The position numbers and the translations under genes were made by a program. From contig JADHNP010000002.1 of the NCBI GenBank assembly GCA_016779445.1, forward strand, positions 22,493 through 86,492: DNA of 64,000 nucleotides. The letters run 5' to 3'. Under the pieces are notes generated by a model. The model was not told where the DNA came from. It saw only the letters and a list, made by a program, of their open reading frames with translations, and did not search any database. Within the stretch, counting starts at the first letter, position 1; every line of letters begins with the position of its first letter. This stretch comes from Luminiphilus sp. Its GTDB lineage: Bacteria; Pseudomonadota; Gammaproteobacteria; Pseudomonadales; Halieaceae. Below are positions 38,361-49,287 of the stretch, piece after piece.

Positions 38361-40211
38361 TCATAGCATGGCGGTGATTTGAAAGGTGGCCCAGGCCGCC
38401 AGCCACGCTATGCAAAGGTAAGCCACCACCATCCGGCCAGCCAATCGCCATGAATTTGCCTCTCGCGCCAGAATGGCGACCGTGGAAACGCACTGCAGCG
38501 CAATTGCGAAAAAAACCAGCAGCGCCAAGCCCGAGCCCAGAGGCAGTGCACTCGCCTGAATCTGTTCAACGAGCGGCAGTATGTTGTCTTCGGCGCCTTC
38601 GATGCCCATGATCGTGCCAAGGGTGCCAACAAAGACTTCTCGGGCAAGAAACGCACTAACAATCGCCACACCATATCGCCAGTCGAGACCCAAAGGCTGA
38701 AAAACGGGCTCTATCCACTTGCCAATCGTGCCCAACCATGAGGCGCCAAGGTCCGCACCCTGATTGGGGAAATAACCCAATACCCAAACCACAATCGTCA
38801 CGCTCAAAATCACCAATCCCGCCTTGGTAACAAAATGTTTGGCTCTTTGCAGCGATTTTCGGGCAATGGGCACGAGAGCGGGCATCCGGTAGGCAGGTAA
38901 CTCCATCATAAAAGGCATTTGCGCCTCTCCTGTACTGATGCGATTCACGACCCCGGCCACCAGCAATCCACAAACCATGCCCAAGCCATAGACACAAAAG
39001 AGTGTCAGGCCCTGCCAGCCGACCAAGCCGCCCAAAGCGGTCTCTCTGGGAATAAAAATCGCGATCAATAACGTGTAAACCGGCAAGCGGGCTGAGCAGG
39101 GCATCAGGGGAATAACCAGGTAGGTCAGAAATCGGGCGCGGGGTGACTCGATAGAGCGTGCGGCGTAAATGGCGGGAATAGCACAGGCTACGCCCGACAA
39201 CATGGGAATAAAGCTCTTTCCACTGAGGCCGAAAAATCTCAGCGGCTTGTGACAGATCAGCGCTGCGCGCGCGAGATAGCCGGAGTCCTCAAGTAAACCG
39301 ATGACAAAGGTCAGCACAAATATTTGTGGCACAAACACCAGAAAAGCACCGATTCCACTGAAAATGGCGTCCGCTGTAAAATCACGAAGAATGCCCTGAT
39401 CAAGGAAAGGCAGTATCCAACGGCCCAGCCCGGTTACGACCCTCTCCACGGCATCCATCGCCGGTGCCGACCAGGTGAAAATTGACTGAAACAAGACCAG
39501 CATAATGAGGCTGAAGGCCAAGCCCCCCGACAGTGACCCCAGGAAGAATCGGTCGAGGCGTGATTGTATAAGCAACAATTGGTCAGCGGGCGCGCCGAAC
39601 CGCTCCGCCAGCCGATGCGCCTCCTCATAAAGCGCGCTGTCAGCCGACTCATCGTCCTGGGCCAGTAACATCGGTTCTTCATCGGCCGCCACTGCCATCT
39701 CGTCTAGTGTCGATGAGGCCAGCTGATCCAACACCTCAGCCAGCCCCATGCCTGTTCGCGCCGACACAACCAGCACGGGGGCGCCAATATTTTCTGCAAG
39801 ACCCGGTGCGTCTACCTTGAGAGAATGCCGCGCCAATATATCGCCCATATTGGCCAACACGGTGATCCGCTTGCCGCTTCTCCGGCACTCGCGCACAACC
39901 TGCAAACAGAAAAATAAGCTTTTCTCCAAACGCGTGGCGTCTACCACACAAAGAACGTGCTCCACCTCTGGGTCGCCTAAGGCGTCTGCAAAATGTGCGA
40001 CCGCAATTCGCTCCTCCTCGGAAATGGGTCTCAGCGAGTAAGTGCCGGGAAAATCAACCAGCTCGCGATCGGGCAGTTTCGCTAGCTGTCCAATGGACAG
40101 GTCGACCGTAATGCCAGGATAATTGGCGACACGGTGATTAAGTCCCGTGAGCCGATTGAACAGGGCTGTTTTTCCCGAATTCGGGGTCCCGACAAGGAGC
40201 ACTTTTGACAT
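38361..40211 (-). CDS. feoB: Ferrous iron transport protein B
   Basis: A 616-residue inner-membrane Fe(II) transporter with a cytoplasmic G domain: GTPNSGKTALFNRL (G1), DFPGTYSL (G3) and ANMGD (G4). The membrane part has two Gate-type regions, with SGVACAIPAIYAARSI and PLMPCSARLPVYTLLIA carrying the conserved cysteines. It is shorter than E. coli FeoB (773) mainly in spacer regions. ATG 40211 is preceded by GAGGGT; the frame opens 9 codons earlier without support. It lies 4 bases after feoA. Confidence 0.94.
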   Translation of the reverse strand: MSKVLLVGTPNSGKTALFNRLTGLNHRVANYPGITVDLSIGQLAKLPDRELVDFPGTYSLRPISEEERIAVAHFADALGDPEVEHVLCVVDATRLEKSLFFCLQVVRECRRSGKRITVLANMGDILARHSLKVDAPGLAENIGAPVLVVSARTGMGLAEVLDQLASSTLDEMAVAADEEPMLLAQDDESADSALYEEAHRLAERFGAPADQLLLIQSRLDRFFLGSLSGGLAFSLIMLVLFQSIFTWSAPAMDAVERVVTGLGRWILPFLDQGILRDFTADAIFSGIGAFLVFVPQIFVLTFVIGLLEDSGYLARAALICHKPLRFFGLSGKSFIPMLSGVACAIPAIYAARSIESPRARFLTYLVIPLMPCSARLPVYTLLIAIFIPRETALGGLVGWQGLTLFCVYGLGMVCGLLVAGVVNRISTGEAQMPFMMELPAYRMPALVPIARKSLQRAKHFVTKAGLVILSVTIVVWVLGYFPNQGADLGASWLGTIGKWIEPVFQPLGLDWRYGVAIVSAFLAREVFVGTLGTIMGIEGAEDNILPLVEQIQASALPLGSGLALLVFFAIALQCVSTVAILAREANSWRLAGRMVVAYLCIAWLAAWATFQITAML

Positions 40212-40215
40212 GAGG

Positions 40216-40503
40216 TTACCCTCCCGACAGGCTGACAAGTACTTGAATTGCCAGCTCGCGGTCGAGGGAATAAGTGGCGTTGCTCACGCGGTAAACACGC
40301 GGCGCACCGAATCCAGGTTGATGCTGGCAAGTGATCGTCTCACCCGCATGAAAGCCAAATTCCTGCAGTCGGCCGCGATACCGACCTGAAAGTTCAGGGC
40401 AAAAGCCGACCAACACCCCGGCAGTATGCATCGGCAGTTCCCACAAATTTATCGTTTGGCTTTCAGCGACCACAGGACGTTCCCGCGATAAAACGCGGAT
40501 CAT
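40216..40503 (-). CDS. feoA: FeoA-family ferrous iron transport protein A
   Basis: A 95-residue SH3-like protein that aids FeoB in the cytoplasm. Conserved FeoA features: LWELPMHTAGVLVGF, GRYRGRLQEFGFHAGETITC and LDRELAIQVLV at the end. The true start may be later (GTG 40473, giving a family-length protein), because a TATGAT that could be a -10 element overlaps the ATG at 40503. There is no FeoC gene. A Fur-box-like site lies immediately upstream. Confidence 0.85.
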   Translation of the reverse strand: MIRVLSRERPVVAESQTINLWELPMHTAGVLVGFCPELSGRYRGRLQEFGFHAGETITCQHQPGFGAPRVYRVSNATYSLDRELAIQVLVSLSGG

Positions 40504-40509
40504 ACGTTC

Positions 40510-40526
40510 AATGAGAATGATTTTCA
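40510..40526. promoter_or_regulatory. Fur-box-like site upstream of feoAB
   Basis: AATGAGAATGATTTTCA lies 7 bases upstream of the feoA frame. It closely follows the AATGAGAATGATTCTCATT type of Fur box common in gammaproteobacteria, with mismatches only in the right arm. This fits iron repression of feoAB. A possible -10 (TATGAT on the minus strand, 40498-40503) would be directly downstream of the site. Confidence 0.6.
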
Positions 40527-40532
40527 GTAAGT

Positions 40533-41009
40533 CTACAGGTGCTCGACGGCGTCTATCTCGTAAACAACATCGCCACCGGGAGCCTTGACGACGACCTCGT
40601 CACCTTCGGCCTTTGCCACCAAGGCACGCGCAATAGGCGAGTTCACGGAAATAAGATTGGCTTTAGCGTCCGCCTCGTCCTCGCCGACAATGCGATACTG
40701 CACTGTCCGATCATTATCAATATCGATCAAGGTTACCGTAGTCCCAAAAATGACTTTGCCGGAAGGGGGGATGGTTGCAACATCAATCACCTGAGCGTGA
40801 GACAGCTTATGCTCGAGCTCCTTGATTCGGCCCTCGGCAAAACTCTGCTGCTCGCGAGCCGCATGATACTCGGCATTTTCTTTGAGATCGCCGTGCTCTC
40901 GCGCCTCTGCAATGGCCTGTGTGATTCGCGGGCGCTCTACCCTTTTAAGCCGCTCTAATTCCTCTCGCAGCGCTCGCTCGCCCTTGACTGTCATGGGGAC
41001 TCGGTTCAT
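40533..41009 (-). CDS. greA: Transcription elongation factor GreA
   Basis: A 158-residue factor that rescues backtracked RNA polymerase through its secondary channel. The N-terminal coiled coil has the tip with acidic residues ([20 protein letters not shown]), and the C-terminal domain has [20 protein letters not shown]. It overlaps carB by 4 bases, the conserved carB-greA pair. Confidence 0.97.
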   Translation of the reverse strand: MNRVPMTVKGERALREELERLKRVERPRITQAIAEAREHGDLKENAEYHAAREQQSFAEGRIKELEHKLSHAQVIDVATIPPSGKVIFGTTVTLIDIDNDRTVQYRIVGEDEADAKANLISVNSPIARALVAKAEGDEVVVKAPGGDVVYEIDAVEHL

Positions 41010-44000
41010 ACCGCAATGCTCTCATGTAAATCCTGAAGACGACGCACCGTCATGTCTGTCTCCTGCTCCAATGCCATACAAACAGCCTCGGCCGCGGCCA
41101 ATGTGGTGGTGTAGAAAACGCGATGTTGTTCAGCGCTCGCCCTAATTGACGCCGAGTCCATAATGGCACGACGTCCTTCTGTTGTGTTAATGATCATCGC
41201 CGCTTCGTCATTCTTGATCAAATCGACAATGTGGGGCCGCCCCTCAGCTACTTTATTCACCCTTCGGACCGACAGACCCGCATCCTCCAGCGCATTGGCT
41301 GTGCCGCCGGTTGCCGCGAGAGTAAAACCACGCTTTACCAGCCGTTGCGCCACATCTATCGCAGCTGCTTTATCGGCATCGCGCACGCTTATAAGACACA
41401 AACCTGACGTCGGAGGGTCGTCTCCTGCCCCCAACTGCGCGCGAGCAAAAGCCGCTGCAAACGTGTCCCCAGTGCCCATGACCTCACCCGTAGACTTCAT
41501 CTCTGGACCCAAAATAGGATCAGTGCCCGGAAATTTGTTAAACGGTAATACCGCCTCTTTAACACTGTAATAGGGCGGGACAATCTCTCGCGTGACACCC
41601 TGACTGGCGAGACTCTGTCCAGCCATGCAACGAGCTGCCACCTTTGCGAGAGAAACACCCACAGCCTTGGAAACAAATGGCACGGTTCTCGAAGCACGTG
41701 GATTCACCTCGATGACAAAAATCTCTCCGTCTTGCCACGCAAGTTGTACATTCATGAGCCCACATACACCTAACTCTATAGCCATTTTTCTGACAACTTC
41801 TCGCATGGCTTCCTGAACATCAGAAGGCAAACTGTAGGGCGGCAAGGAGCAGGCAGAGTCACCCGAGTGGACGCCAGCCTGTTCAATATGTTGCATGATT
41901 GCACCGATGACCACTTGCTCACCGTCGCTCACAGCATCGATGTCTACCTCGATAGCTGCACTAAGAAAACGATCCAGCAGCACAGGAGAGTCCTCCGATA
42001 CTTTAACGGCATCGTTCATATAACGCAGGAGATCCTCTTTACGGTAAACGATCTCCATAGCGCGGCCACCCAGCACATAAGATGGTCTGACTACTAACGG
42101 ATAGCCGATCTCGTCCGCTGCCGTCACAGCCTGCTCAACACTCCGCACAGTGGTATTTGCCGGCTGACGAAGAGCAAGGCTTTGAATCATTTTCTGGAAC
42201 CGCTCACGATCCTCGGCACGATCAATCTGATCAGGTGTGGTACCAACGATCGGCACGCCCGCGGCCTCTAGTGCACGCGCCAACTTAAGTGGCGTCTGCC
42301 CACCAAATTGCACAATTACGCCAGTGGGTTGCTCCAATGCAACAATCTCCAAAACGTCCTCGAGCGTCACCGGTTCAAAGTAGAGTCGGTCGGACGTGTC
42401 ATAGTCAGTGGATACCGTCTCCGGGTTGCAGTTGACCATGATGGTCTCATAGCCATCCTCGCGCATGGCGAGCACCGCATGCACACAGCAATAGTCAAAC
42501 TCGATGCCTTGACCGATCCGATTAGGCCCGCCGCCCAGAACCAGAATTTTTTTGCGGTCGCTGGGTGACGCCTCACACTCCTCCTCGTAGGTGGAGTACA
42601 TGTAGGCCGTGGATGAAGCGAATTCAGCTGCACAGGTATCCACGCGTTTGTATACGGGCCGAATACCCAGGGACCACCGCCGTTCGCGAATGTCACCTTC
42701 GGACACCGCTAGCAACTCCGAGATGCGTCGATCAGAAAACCCGCGGCGTTTGAGGCCCCACATCAATGCGTGATCGAGGTGTTCCAGCTTCATGCCGTGC
42801 AGTCGCGACTCCCACTGGATGATGTCGGCAATCTGCACCAAAAACCATGGGTCAATTCCCGAGTATCCATAGATCTCTTCGAGTTCAAAGCCTGCTCTGA
42901 CGGCATCAGCGACGTACCAAATACGATCAGCACCCGGGTTAGTCAATCGATCCACCAATTCCGATCGACTGTCCTCATCTGTCACCAGCATCTGGGGCTC
43001 GAACCCGGCTGAACCAACTTCGAGTCCACGCAACGCTTTTTGCAACGACTCCTGAAAGGTCCGGCCAATCGCCATGACCTCCCCCACAGACTTCATCTGC
43101 GTAGTGAGGCGCGGATCCGCTGTCGCAAATTTCTCGAAGGCAAAGCGCGGGATTTTTGTCACCACGTAGTCAAGCGTGGGTTCAAAAGACGCTGGCGTCA
43201 CGCCACCAGTAATGTCGTTCTCCAATTCATCGAGTGTGTACCCTACCGCCAATTTGGCCGCCACTTTCGCAATCGGAAAGCCGGTTGCCTTAGACGCCAA
43301 TGCGGAGGATCGAGAAACACGGGGGTTCATCTCGATGACGACCAAACGACCGGTATCCGGGCACTGCCCAAACTGGACGTTGGAACCGCCGGTCTCAACA
43401 CCTATCTCGCGCAACACCGCGAGAGAGGCATCGCGCATGATTTGGTATTCCTTGTCTGTGAGGGTTTGTGCAGGCGCAACCGTAATGGAGTCACCCGTGT
43501 GAACACCCATTGCGTCGAAATTCTCAATCGAGCATACGATGATGCAGTTGTCATTTTTATCACGAACAACCTCCATCTCGTACTCTTTCCAGCCAATCAA
43601 TGACTCGTCAATCAGCAGCTCGCTGGTCGGCGATAATTCAAGCCCTCGTAAGCAAATGTCTTCGAATTCGTCGCGGTTGTAGGCAATCCCTCCGCCTGAT
43701 CCCCCCATCGTAAAAGAGGGACGGATAATGCAAGGGAAGCCAATCTCCTCGTGCACCCCCCAAGCCTCTTCCATACTGTGCGCCAATCCCGCACGAGGCG
43801 TCTCGAGACCAATACGCCGCATAGCGATATCGAATTTCTCACGATCTTCCGCTTTATCAATCGCCTCTTTGGTTGCACCGATCATTTCGACGTTAAAGCG
43901 CTCCAGCACGCCCTCCGCAGCGAGTTTTAGTGCGCAATTGAGGGCCGTTTGCCCCCCCATAGTTGGCAAAATCGCATCCGGACGCTCGCGCTCTATGATG

Positions 44001-44227
44001 CGCGAAACCGTCTGCCATTCGACGGGTTCTATATAAGTTGCATCAGCCATGGCAGGATCGGTCATGATGGTGGCGGGGTTGGAATTAACCAAAACAACCC
44101 GGTACCCCTCTTCCCTGAGCGCTTTGCAAGCTTGCGCCCCGGAATAGTCGAACTCGCAGGCTTGTCCGATCACAATCGGCCCGGCGCCGATGATCAAGAT
44201 ACTCTCAATGTCTGAGCGTCGTGGCAT
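41006..44227 (-). CDS. carB: Carbamoyl-phosphate synthase large subunit
   Basis: A 1073-residue enzyme making carbamoyl phosphate for pyrimidines and arginine. It has two homologous halves, each with an ATP-grasp fold: the first with [20 protein letters not shown] and [15 protein letters not shown], the second with [20 protein letters not shown] and [16 protein letters not shown]-terminal MGS-like allosteric domain (about 935 onward) has [15 protein letters not shown]. Length matches E. coli (1073). It starts 20 bases after carA. Confidence 0.98.
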   Translation of the reverse strand: MPRRSDIESILIIGAGPIVIGQACEFDYSGAQACKALREEGYRVVLVNSNPATIMTDPAMADATYIEPVEWQTVSRIIERERPDAILPTMGGQTALNCALKLAAEGVLERFNVEMIGATKEAIDKAEDREKFDIAMRRIGLETPRAGLAHSMEEAWGVHEEIGFPCIIRPSFTMGGSGGGIAYNRDEFEDICLRGLELSPTSELLIDESLIGWKEYEMEVVRDKNDNCIIVCSIENFDAMGVHTGDSITVAPAQTLTDKEYQIMRDASLAVLREIGVETGGSNVQFGQCPDTGRLVVIEMNPRVSRSSALASKATGFPIAKVAAKLAVGYTLDELENDITGGVTPASFEPTLDYVVTKIPRFAFEKFATADPRLTTQMKSVGEVMAIGRTFQESLQKALRGLEVGSAGFEPQMLVTDEDSRSELVDRLTNPGADRIWYVADAVRAGFELEEIYGYSGIDPWFLVQIADIIQWESRLHGMKLEHLDHALMWGLKRRGFSDRRISELLAVSEGDIRERRWSLGIRPVYKRVDTCAAEFASSTAYMYSTYEEECEASPSDRKKILVLGGGPNRIGQGIEFDYCCVHAVLAMREDGYETIMVNCNPETVSTDYDTSDRLYFEPVTLEDVLEIVALEQPTGVIVQFGGQTPLKLARALEAAGVPIVGTTPDQIDRAEDRERFQKMIQSLALRQPANTTVRSVEQAVTAADEIGYPLVVRPSYVLGGRAMEIVYRKEDLLRYMNDAVKVSEDSPVLLDRFLSAAIEVDIDAVSDGEQVVIGAIMQHIEQAGVHSGDSACSLPPYSLPSDVQEAMREVVRKMAIELGVCGLMNVQLAWQDGEIFVIEVNPRASRTVPFVSKAVGVSLAKVAARCMAGQSLASQGVTREIVPPYYSVKEAVLPFNKFPGTDPILGPEMKSTGEVMGTGDTFAAAFARAQLGAGDDPPTSGLCLISVRDADKAAAIDVAQRLVKRGFTLAATGGTANALEDAGLSVRRVNKVAEGRPHIVDLIKNDEAAMIINTTEGRRAIMDSASIRASAEQHRVFYTTTLAAAEAVCMALEQETDMTVRRLQDLHESIAV

Positions 44228-44247
44228 GGTTTAGCTCACCTTTTCCA

Positions 44248-45384
44248 TTACGAAGCACGCTCCATGGCCTTGATGAAGGGGTCAAACAGTGAGGCCGCGT
44301 CATGCGGACCCGGGCTGGCTTCTGGGTGCCCCTGAAAACTGTAGGCCGGGACATCTATGCGAGCAATACCTTGTAGCGTGCCATCGAACAGCGAGCGATG
44401 TGTCACCTCCAAGGTGTCGGGCAGCCCTTCCTCAGAGACGGTGAACCCATGATTCTGGCTCGTCACCATCACGGTGCCGGCCATCATATTCTGCACCGGG
44501 TGATTCGCACCATGGTGCCCAAACTTCATCTTCTCAGTCTTGGCTCCGCTGGCTAAAGCAAGAATCTGGTGGCCAAGGCAGATACCAAACAAAGGGATCC
44601 CCTTGGCCATGGCTGCACAGGCCAGATCAATAGCGTAATCGCAGGGTTCTGGGTCACCAGGCCCATTTGAGAGGAAAATACCGTCGGGCTCATGCGCGAG
44701 CACCTCGGTGAGAGTGAACTGGGCAGGCACGACGGTAACGCGACACCCAAGATCCACCAGTATGCGCAAAATATTGCGCTTAACACCGAAATCCAGTGCC
44801 ACAACGTGGAACCGCGAGGCAGATCGAGACTCCCGATCGCCTGCCGCCGACCCCAAACGCCACGTTCCCTCACCCCACTCGTAGGGTGTTTGTGTCGTCA
44901 CCTCTCTTGCGAGATCCAGACCCTTGAGTCCACTGAACGCGCGTGCCTGTCCCAGGGCACTCGCCTCATCCAGCTCAGGTCCAGCCATGATGCAACCATT
45001 CTGCGCACCTTTATCGCGTAGTATGCGCGTCAACCTTCTGGTATCGATATCAGAAATAGCCACAACGCTCTCTGCGGTAAGGTAATCACCTAGGCTCCGC
45101 TCTGATCTAAAACTGGACGCAATCAGTGGCAGATCCCTGATGATAAGGCCAGCTGCCTGAATGGCATCCGACTCTTCATCCGCAGCATTGACGCCCGTGT
45201 TACCGATATGGGGGTAGGTCAACGTCACTATTTGTCGGCAATAGGAGGGGTCTGTCAGGATTTCCTGATACCCCGTCATAGCAGTATTAAAGACCACCTC
45301 GCCCACTGTGCTTCCCACAGCGCCAATAGATCGGCCGCGAAACGTCGCGCCATCTTCCAAAACGAGGACAGCGGAATGAGACAA
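44248..45384 (-). CDS. carA: Carbamoyl-phosphate synthase small subunit
   Basis: A 378-residue glutamine amidotransferase subunit supplying ammonia to CarB. The N-terminal domain shows [14 protein letters not shown] and [17 protein letters not shown]. The class I amidotransferase domain has the nucleophile in [14 protein letters not shown] and the [10 protein letters not shown] His-Glu pair. Start choice: a TTG at 45384 preceded by GGGAGGT gives the family N-terminus and length (E. coli 382). The frame could also begin at a GTG at 45429, which has no ribosome site. Confidence 0.93.
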   Translation of the reverse strand: MSHSAVLVLEDGATFRGRSIGAVGSTVGEVVFNTAMTGYQEILTDPSYCRQIVTLTYPHIGNTGVNAADEESDAIQAAGLIIRDLPLIASSFRSERSLGDYLTAESVVAISDIDTRRLTRILRDKGAQNGCIMAGPELDEASALGQARAFSGLKGLDLAREVTTQTPYEWGEGTWRLGSAAGDRESRSASRFHVVALDFGVKRNILRILVDLGCRVTVVPAQFTLTEVLAHEPDGIFLSNGPGDPEPCDYAIDLACAAMAKGIPLFGICLGHQILALASGAKTEKMKFGHHGANHPVQNMMAGTVMVTSQNHGFTVSEEGLPDTLEVTHRSLFDGTLQGIARIDVPAYSFQGHPEASPGPHDAASLFDPFIKAMERAS

Positions 45385-45620
45385 AGAGACCTCCCAGTCG
45401 TTATCGCCAGAGGGTTGAAACAGGTGCACGGCAAGGCCGGGCTAGGTTCACCCTGTGGTCGCAAATCGCAAACGTAGACGCGTGATGGAGCTGACAATAA
45501 CCCCGCGCGGGCTGGTTCTGCAGTCTACGGTAAAGCGTTTTCCCTGTCTAATATTTAGGTTGCGCCACCCGCTACGGGATGTCGGTTACACTGCGCGCCC
45601 CGCTCAAAAGGAGAAACATC

Positions 45621-46445
45621 ATGTCCAGGGTCGATCATTACTTTTTTGGGAAAAAAGCCGCGATATCGGGAGCGGGAGACGGCATCGGAAGAGCGCTGGC
45701 AGAGCGGCTGAATCGAGCGGGATGCCATGTCTGGTTGTGTGATGTGAACGAAGCCAAATTGGCAGAGACCGTAAATTTATTGGATCGCGAACGTGCGGGC
45801 GTGATCACGCGGGTTGTGGACTGTGGTCATCGCGATGAACTGTTTGCCTGGGCACAATCCGTGGCAGAGGACACCCCAGAAGTTGACGCACTTTTCAACA
45901 ATGCCGGTGTCGGTTATGGCGCGCGGTTTGAAGACTCCACCGAAGACAATTTCAAATGGCTAATCGATATTAATTTTTGGGGAGTCGTGCACGCCACGCG
46001 GGCATTCCTGCCACTGCTGCGGGCATCACAGCACGCACATCTGGTCAATATCTCCTCGATTTTCGGCATGGTCGGCATTCCTACCCAAAGTGCTTATAAC
46101 GCCGCTAAGTTTGCTGTGCGCGGTTTTAGCGAAGCGTTACAAGCGGAATATCTCGACGGTAGCCTGCACGTCAGTTGCGTTCATCCAGGCGGCATTCAAA
46201 CTAACATCGCGCGCGCGGCCCGAGTAAATGGCAACTCGCAACCTGACAGCCCTGAAGAGCGCGACGCACAATTTCGGCGATTAGCCCGCACATCGCCTGA
46301 GCGCGCAGCTGAAATCATCCTCACCGGTACAGCTCGCGCCAAGCGGCGGATTATGGTTGGGTGGGATGCTTGGCTGATCTTGCAACTTACCAAGATTCTG
46401 CCGACGCAATACCACTGGATCACCGCGCGCGCAGCGAATGACTGA
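45621..46445 (+). CDS. SDR-family oxidoreductase
   Basis: A 274-residue classical short-chain dehydrogenase. Cofactor loop AAISGAGDGIGRALAERL, NNAGVGYG, the catalytic serine in NISSIFGMVG and the YNAAKFAVRGFSEAL tyrosine-lysine pair are all present. The substrate is not evident. ATG 45621 has AAGGAGAAA in front of it. The MFS transporter gene begins inside its last codons (8-base overlap), suggesting a two-gene unit. Confidence 0.9.
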   Translation: MSRVDHYFFGKKAAISGAGDGIGRALAERLNRAGCHVWLCDVNEAKLAETVNLLDRERAGVITRVVDCGHRDELFAWAQSVAEDTPEVDALFNNAGVGYGARFEDSTEDNFKWLIDINFWGVVHATRAFLPLLRASQHAHLVNISSIFGMVGIPTQSAYNAAKFAVRGFSEALQAEYLDGSLHVSCVHPGGIQTNIARAARVNGNSQPDSPEERDAQFRRLARTSPERAAEIILTGTARAKRRIMVGWDAWLILQLTKILPTQYHWITARAAND

Positions 46446-47673
46446 ACACTCCAAAAATATGACTCCTTCGCTTGTCGGAACCGATCGGCTGACCCGCGAA
46501 CCTTTCTTACTATTGTTTATCGGATTATTTGCAACAGCAGTGGGTCAAGCTTTTGTGTTTGCCATTCTGCCGCCTCTAGGGCGCTCGGTGGGGCTAGATG
46601 AACTCCGCATCACCGCCATTATCTCTACATCTGGACTGGTCTTTACGCTCGTCGCGCCCTTCTGGGGCCGGTTTTCTGATCATATAGGACGAAAGCCGAT
46701 CATTATAATCGGGCTGTTGGGTTACTCCTTTGGGTCCTTGGTTTTTGCCATTTTGTTCAATGCAGCAGCCGAAGGCTGGATTAGCGGCTTAACGCTCTTT
46801 ATTACTGCGCTGGTCATTCGCTCACTACAATCGGCAACAATGTCCGCAACCCACCCCGGCTGCACAGCCTATGCCGCGGACCACACATCCCCACAATTTC
46901 GTGTCAAGACGCTTGCTCGACTCTCAAGTGCCAACAGTATTGGCTTGATCATGGGACCGGTGCTCGCGGGAGCTGTCGCCGGCTGGGGTTTATTAGCGCC
47001 CTTGGTCGTGGCATCTTTTCTCTCAGGACTGGCGGCCTTGATCATTGCCCTGAAACTGTCGCCAGGAGCAGCGCCCCGCGCGGTGAAGACCCCACGACGC
47101 CGCATGGGTTACTTTGACGTAAGAGTCAGAATGTATCTCATTTCAGCGATCGGCGCTTTTAGTGGCTTCGCTATGATTCAGCAAACACTTGCCTTCCGTC
47201 TGCAAGATACCCTCAATTTGTCGGGCATTGAAACCGCTCAGCATACTGGCTGGGCCATGATGGCGTCGGCCGCTAGTACGCTGCTCATGCAGTTCACCGT
47301 GGCGCAACGTTACACAGGCTCCCCCATTCATCTCGTCAGGAGCGGGGCGGCTTTGCTGTTTTGCGGCGCCGTTCTGATCAGCGCTCTGGAAAGCTGGCAA
47401 GCTGTCATGAGCAGCATGGCGCTGATCGGGGCTGGGCTGGGCTTGCTAATGCCCGCAGTGGCAGCGGGCGCCTCGGTCGCGGTTGGTCCAGAGGAACAGG
47501 GAGCTGTGGCCGGACTAGTGAGTGCATGTCCGGCGGCAGGATTTGTCGTGGGCCCCATCAGTGGCGGCTTTCTCTATCAGCACAGCCCTACCGCGGCCGC
47601 ATGGACCGCAGCCACGCTGTTACTCGTGGTATTTATTGCGACGTTGATACGAGACACCAATACGACTACTTGA
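46438..47673 (+). CDS. MFS transporter (DHA1/TetA-like)
   Basis: A 411-residue major-facilitator protein with 12 predicted membrane helices. The loop between helices 2 and 3 reads PFWGRFSDHIGRKPIIIIGL, the classic MFS motif A, and ANSIGLIMGPVLAGAVAGWG is the antiporter motif C seen in drug/H+ exporters. Efflux of a small molecule is therefore likely, but the substrate is unknown. It overlaps the preceding SDR gene by 8 bases and converges on the thioesterase gene 21 bases away. Confidence 0.9.
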   Translation: MTEHSKNMTPSLVGTDRLTREPFLLLFIGLFATAVGQAFVFAILPPLGRSVGLDELRITAIISTSGLVFTLVAPFWGRFSDHIGRKPIIIIGLLGYSFGSLVFAILFNAAAEGWISGLTLFITALVIRSLQSATMSATHPGCTAYAADHTSPQFRVKTLARLSSANSIGLIMGPVLAGAVAGWGLLAPLVVASFLSGLAALIIALKLSPGAAPRAVKTPRRRMGYFDVRVRMYLISAIGAFSGFAMIQQTLAFRLQDTLNLSGIETAQHTGWAMMASAASTLLMQFTVAQRYTGSPIHLVRSGAALLFCGAVLISALESWQAVMSSMALIGAGLGLLMPAVAAGASVAVGPEEQGAVAGLVSACPAAGFVVGPISGGFLYQHSPTAAAWTAATLLLVVFIATLIRDTNTTT

Positions 47674-47694
47674 ATCCAAAATATCGGTCAATTT

Positions 47695-48138
47695 TCACCC
47701 TGGCGTGAAATGTTTCGCTATCGCCTCTCTGATAGAGCAGGGAATCGCTGCAGAGCGACCTGTGGCGCGGTCAACAAATGCATGCGTGAAAGTCCCGGTC
47801 ACACAGCTGTGCGCTGCTTGCGAGGCAAAGACGCCAACCTCCCACGTGACAGACCTGTCCCCCAACCTGAGAATCTTGAGCCCGAGTGACAGGGTCGCTG
47901 GGTAACTCACAGGACTAAAATAATTTGCGCTGGAGGACACGACGTATCCGACCACATCGTCCGTGGTGGGCGCCAGACCACCCTCCTCGATCAAAAACCG
48001 ATTCACCGCGGAGTCGAAGTAGGCGTAATAAGCGACATTGTTGATGTGTCCGTATATGTCATTATCCGCCCAGCGGGACTCGAGATTATAAAAAACTGCG
48101 TAACCACCTCGATCCGAAGGGCTAGGTCGAGCGCTCAC
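47695..48138 (-). CDS. Acyl-CoA thioesterase, 4HBT/YbgC-like hotdog protein
   Basis: A 147-residue single-hotdog protein. The active-site helix region SRWADNDIYGHINNVAYYAY has the conserved Asp and His-Asn, and VVSSSANYFSPVSYPATLSL is the usual central beta strand. It would hydrolyse acyl-CoA or aryl-CoA thioesters. GTG 48138 overlaps the upstream dehydrogenase stop (GTGA) and is preferred over a TTG at 48153. It is the last gene of the minus-strand acyl-CoA cluster. Confidence 0.88.
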   Translation of the reverse strand: MSARPSPSDRGGYAVFYNLESRWADNDIYGHINNVAYYAYFDSAVNRFLIEEGGLAPTTDDVVGYVVSSSANYFSPVSYPATLSLGLKILRLGDRSVTWEVGVFASQAAHSCVTGTFTHAFVDRATGRSAAIPCSIREAIAKHFTPG

Positions 48139-49286
48139 GAGGTTCCAGCCCAAGCTGCCCGGTAAAGCGCCAGCGCGGCGGCCTCATCCACTTCGACCGG
48201 ATTATTGATAAGCAGTCGTTGCTGCTGCATGGCATCGGCCGCAAGCATGGGTAGGTCTTTGGCCGGTACGTTAGCTGCCTCAAGAGTCCCGGGCAGATCG
48301 GCATCGTCAATCAACTGTTCAAACCATTCCACGAAGCCAGGCAAACCCTCAGTGAGTGGTTTTGGCAACAATGTGGCCAACTCCAGATACTGCACCTCTG
48401 ATGCAACTGCATTGAAACGCAATACCGAGGGAAGCATAAGCGCATTACTTAACCCGTGGGGCATATGGTAGTGCCCGCCGAGCGGGTAAGCCAAAGCATG
48501 CACAGCTGCAACCGGAGCGTTCGCAAAGGCTTGCCCTGCCAAAGTGGCCCCAAGCAGCATCGCCTCTCGAGCTTGCAGATCGGTCGGATGTGATAATACC
48601 CGTCGCTGATTGCCAGCCAACAGCTTGAGTGCTTGGCGAGACAGCATGTCGGAAATCGGATTTTTTTTGATTTTGGATGTATAAGCTTCGATAGCGTGAA
48701 CCATCGCATCGATTCCCGTCATCGCTGTAACGTGGGGGGGTAATCCGACCGTTAGCTCGGCATCGAGAATGGCCACATCGGGTAGCAAGGCTGTGGCGCT
48801 GATTCCTGCCTTGGTAGTCTCTCCGGTCGTAATCACCGCAACAGGTGTCACCTCTGAGCCGGTGCCGGCGGTAGTGGGAATGAGCACCAGCGGTAGGCGC
48901 CCACCCGTCACTTTATCCACCCCATACAGCTCAGGGAGCACCTGAGTACCATTCGCCAATACCGCTATGGCCTTGGCAACATCCATAGAGCTGCCACCGC
49001 CCAAACCAATGACGCCATCGCACTGCTCAGCCTGAAGCTGCTCCAGCGCCGCCAACACGACCGATTCCGACGGATCAGCCGTGACCTCGGTATACACACT
49101 CACCGATTCGCAGATCGCCCGGGTGCTTTCCTGCAAAGGGCCCACCAAGCCCGTGGCCATCAAACCCGGGTCGGTGACGATCAGTGGCCTTTTTATAGCC
49201 AGCTCTGCGCACACAGCACCGATCTTTCGAGAAATACCGGGGCCAACCCGCAAAGAGGTGACGGTATTGAAGCGGTACTCAGACAT
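48135..49286 (-). CDS. Iron-containing alcohol dehydrogenase
   Basis: A 383-residue group III alcohol dehydrogenase. NAD-binding GLGGGSSMDVAKAIAVLA, TAGTGSEVTPVAVI, and the metal ligands in DAMVHAIEAY and HALAYPLGGHYHMPHGLSNA are complete. Substrates range from short alcohols to hydroxyacids (as in maleylacetate reductase), so the role here is open. The start is 1 base from the quinone reductase stop, within the acyl-CoA cluster. Confidence 0.92.
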   Translation of the reverse strand: MSEYRFNTVTSLRVGPGISRKIGAVCAELAIKRPLIVTDPGLMATGLVGPLQESTRAICESVSVYTEVTADPSESVVLAALEQLQAEQCDGVIGLGGGSSMDVAKAIAVLANGTQVLPELYGVDKVTGGRLPLVLIPTTAGTGSEVTPVAVITTGETTKAGISATALLPDVAILDAELTVGLPPHVTAMTGIDAMVHAIEAYTSKIKKNPISDMLSRQALKLLAGNQRRVLSHPTDLQAREAMLLGATLAGQAFANAPVAAVHALAYPLGGHYHMPHGLSNALMLPSVLRFNAVASEVQYLELATLLPKPLTEGLPGFVEWFEQLIDDADLPGTLEAANVPAKDLPMLAADAMQQQRLLINNPVEVDEAAALALYRAAWAGTS

Positions 49287-49287
49287 A

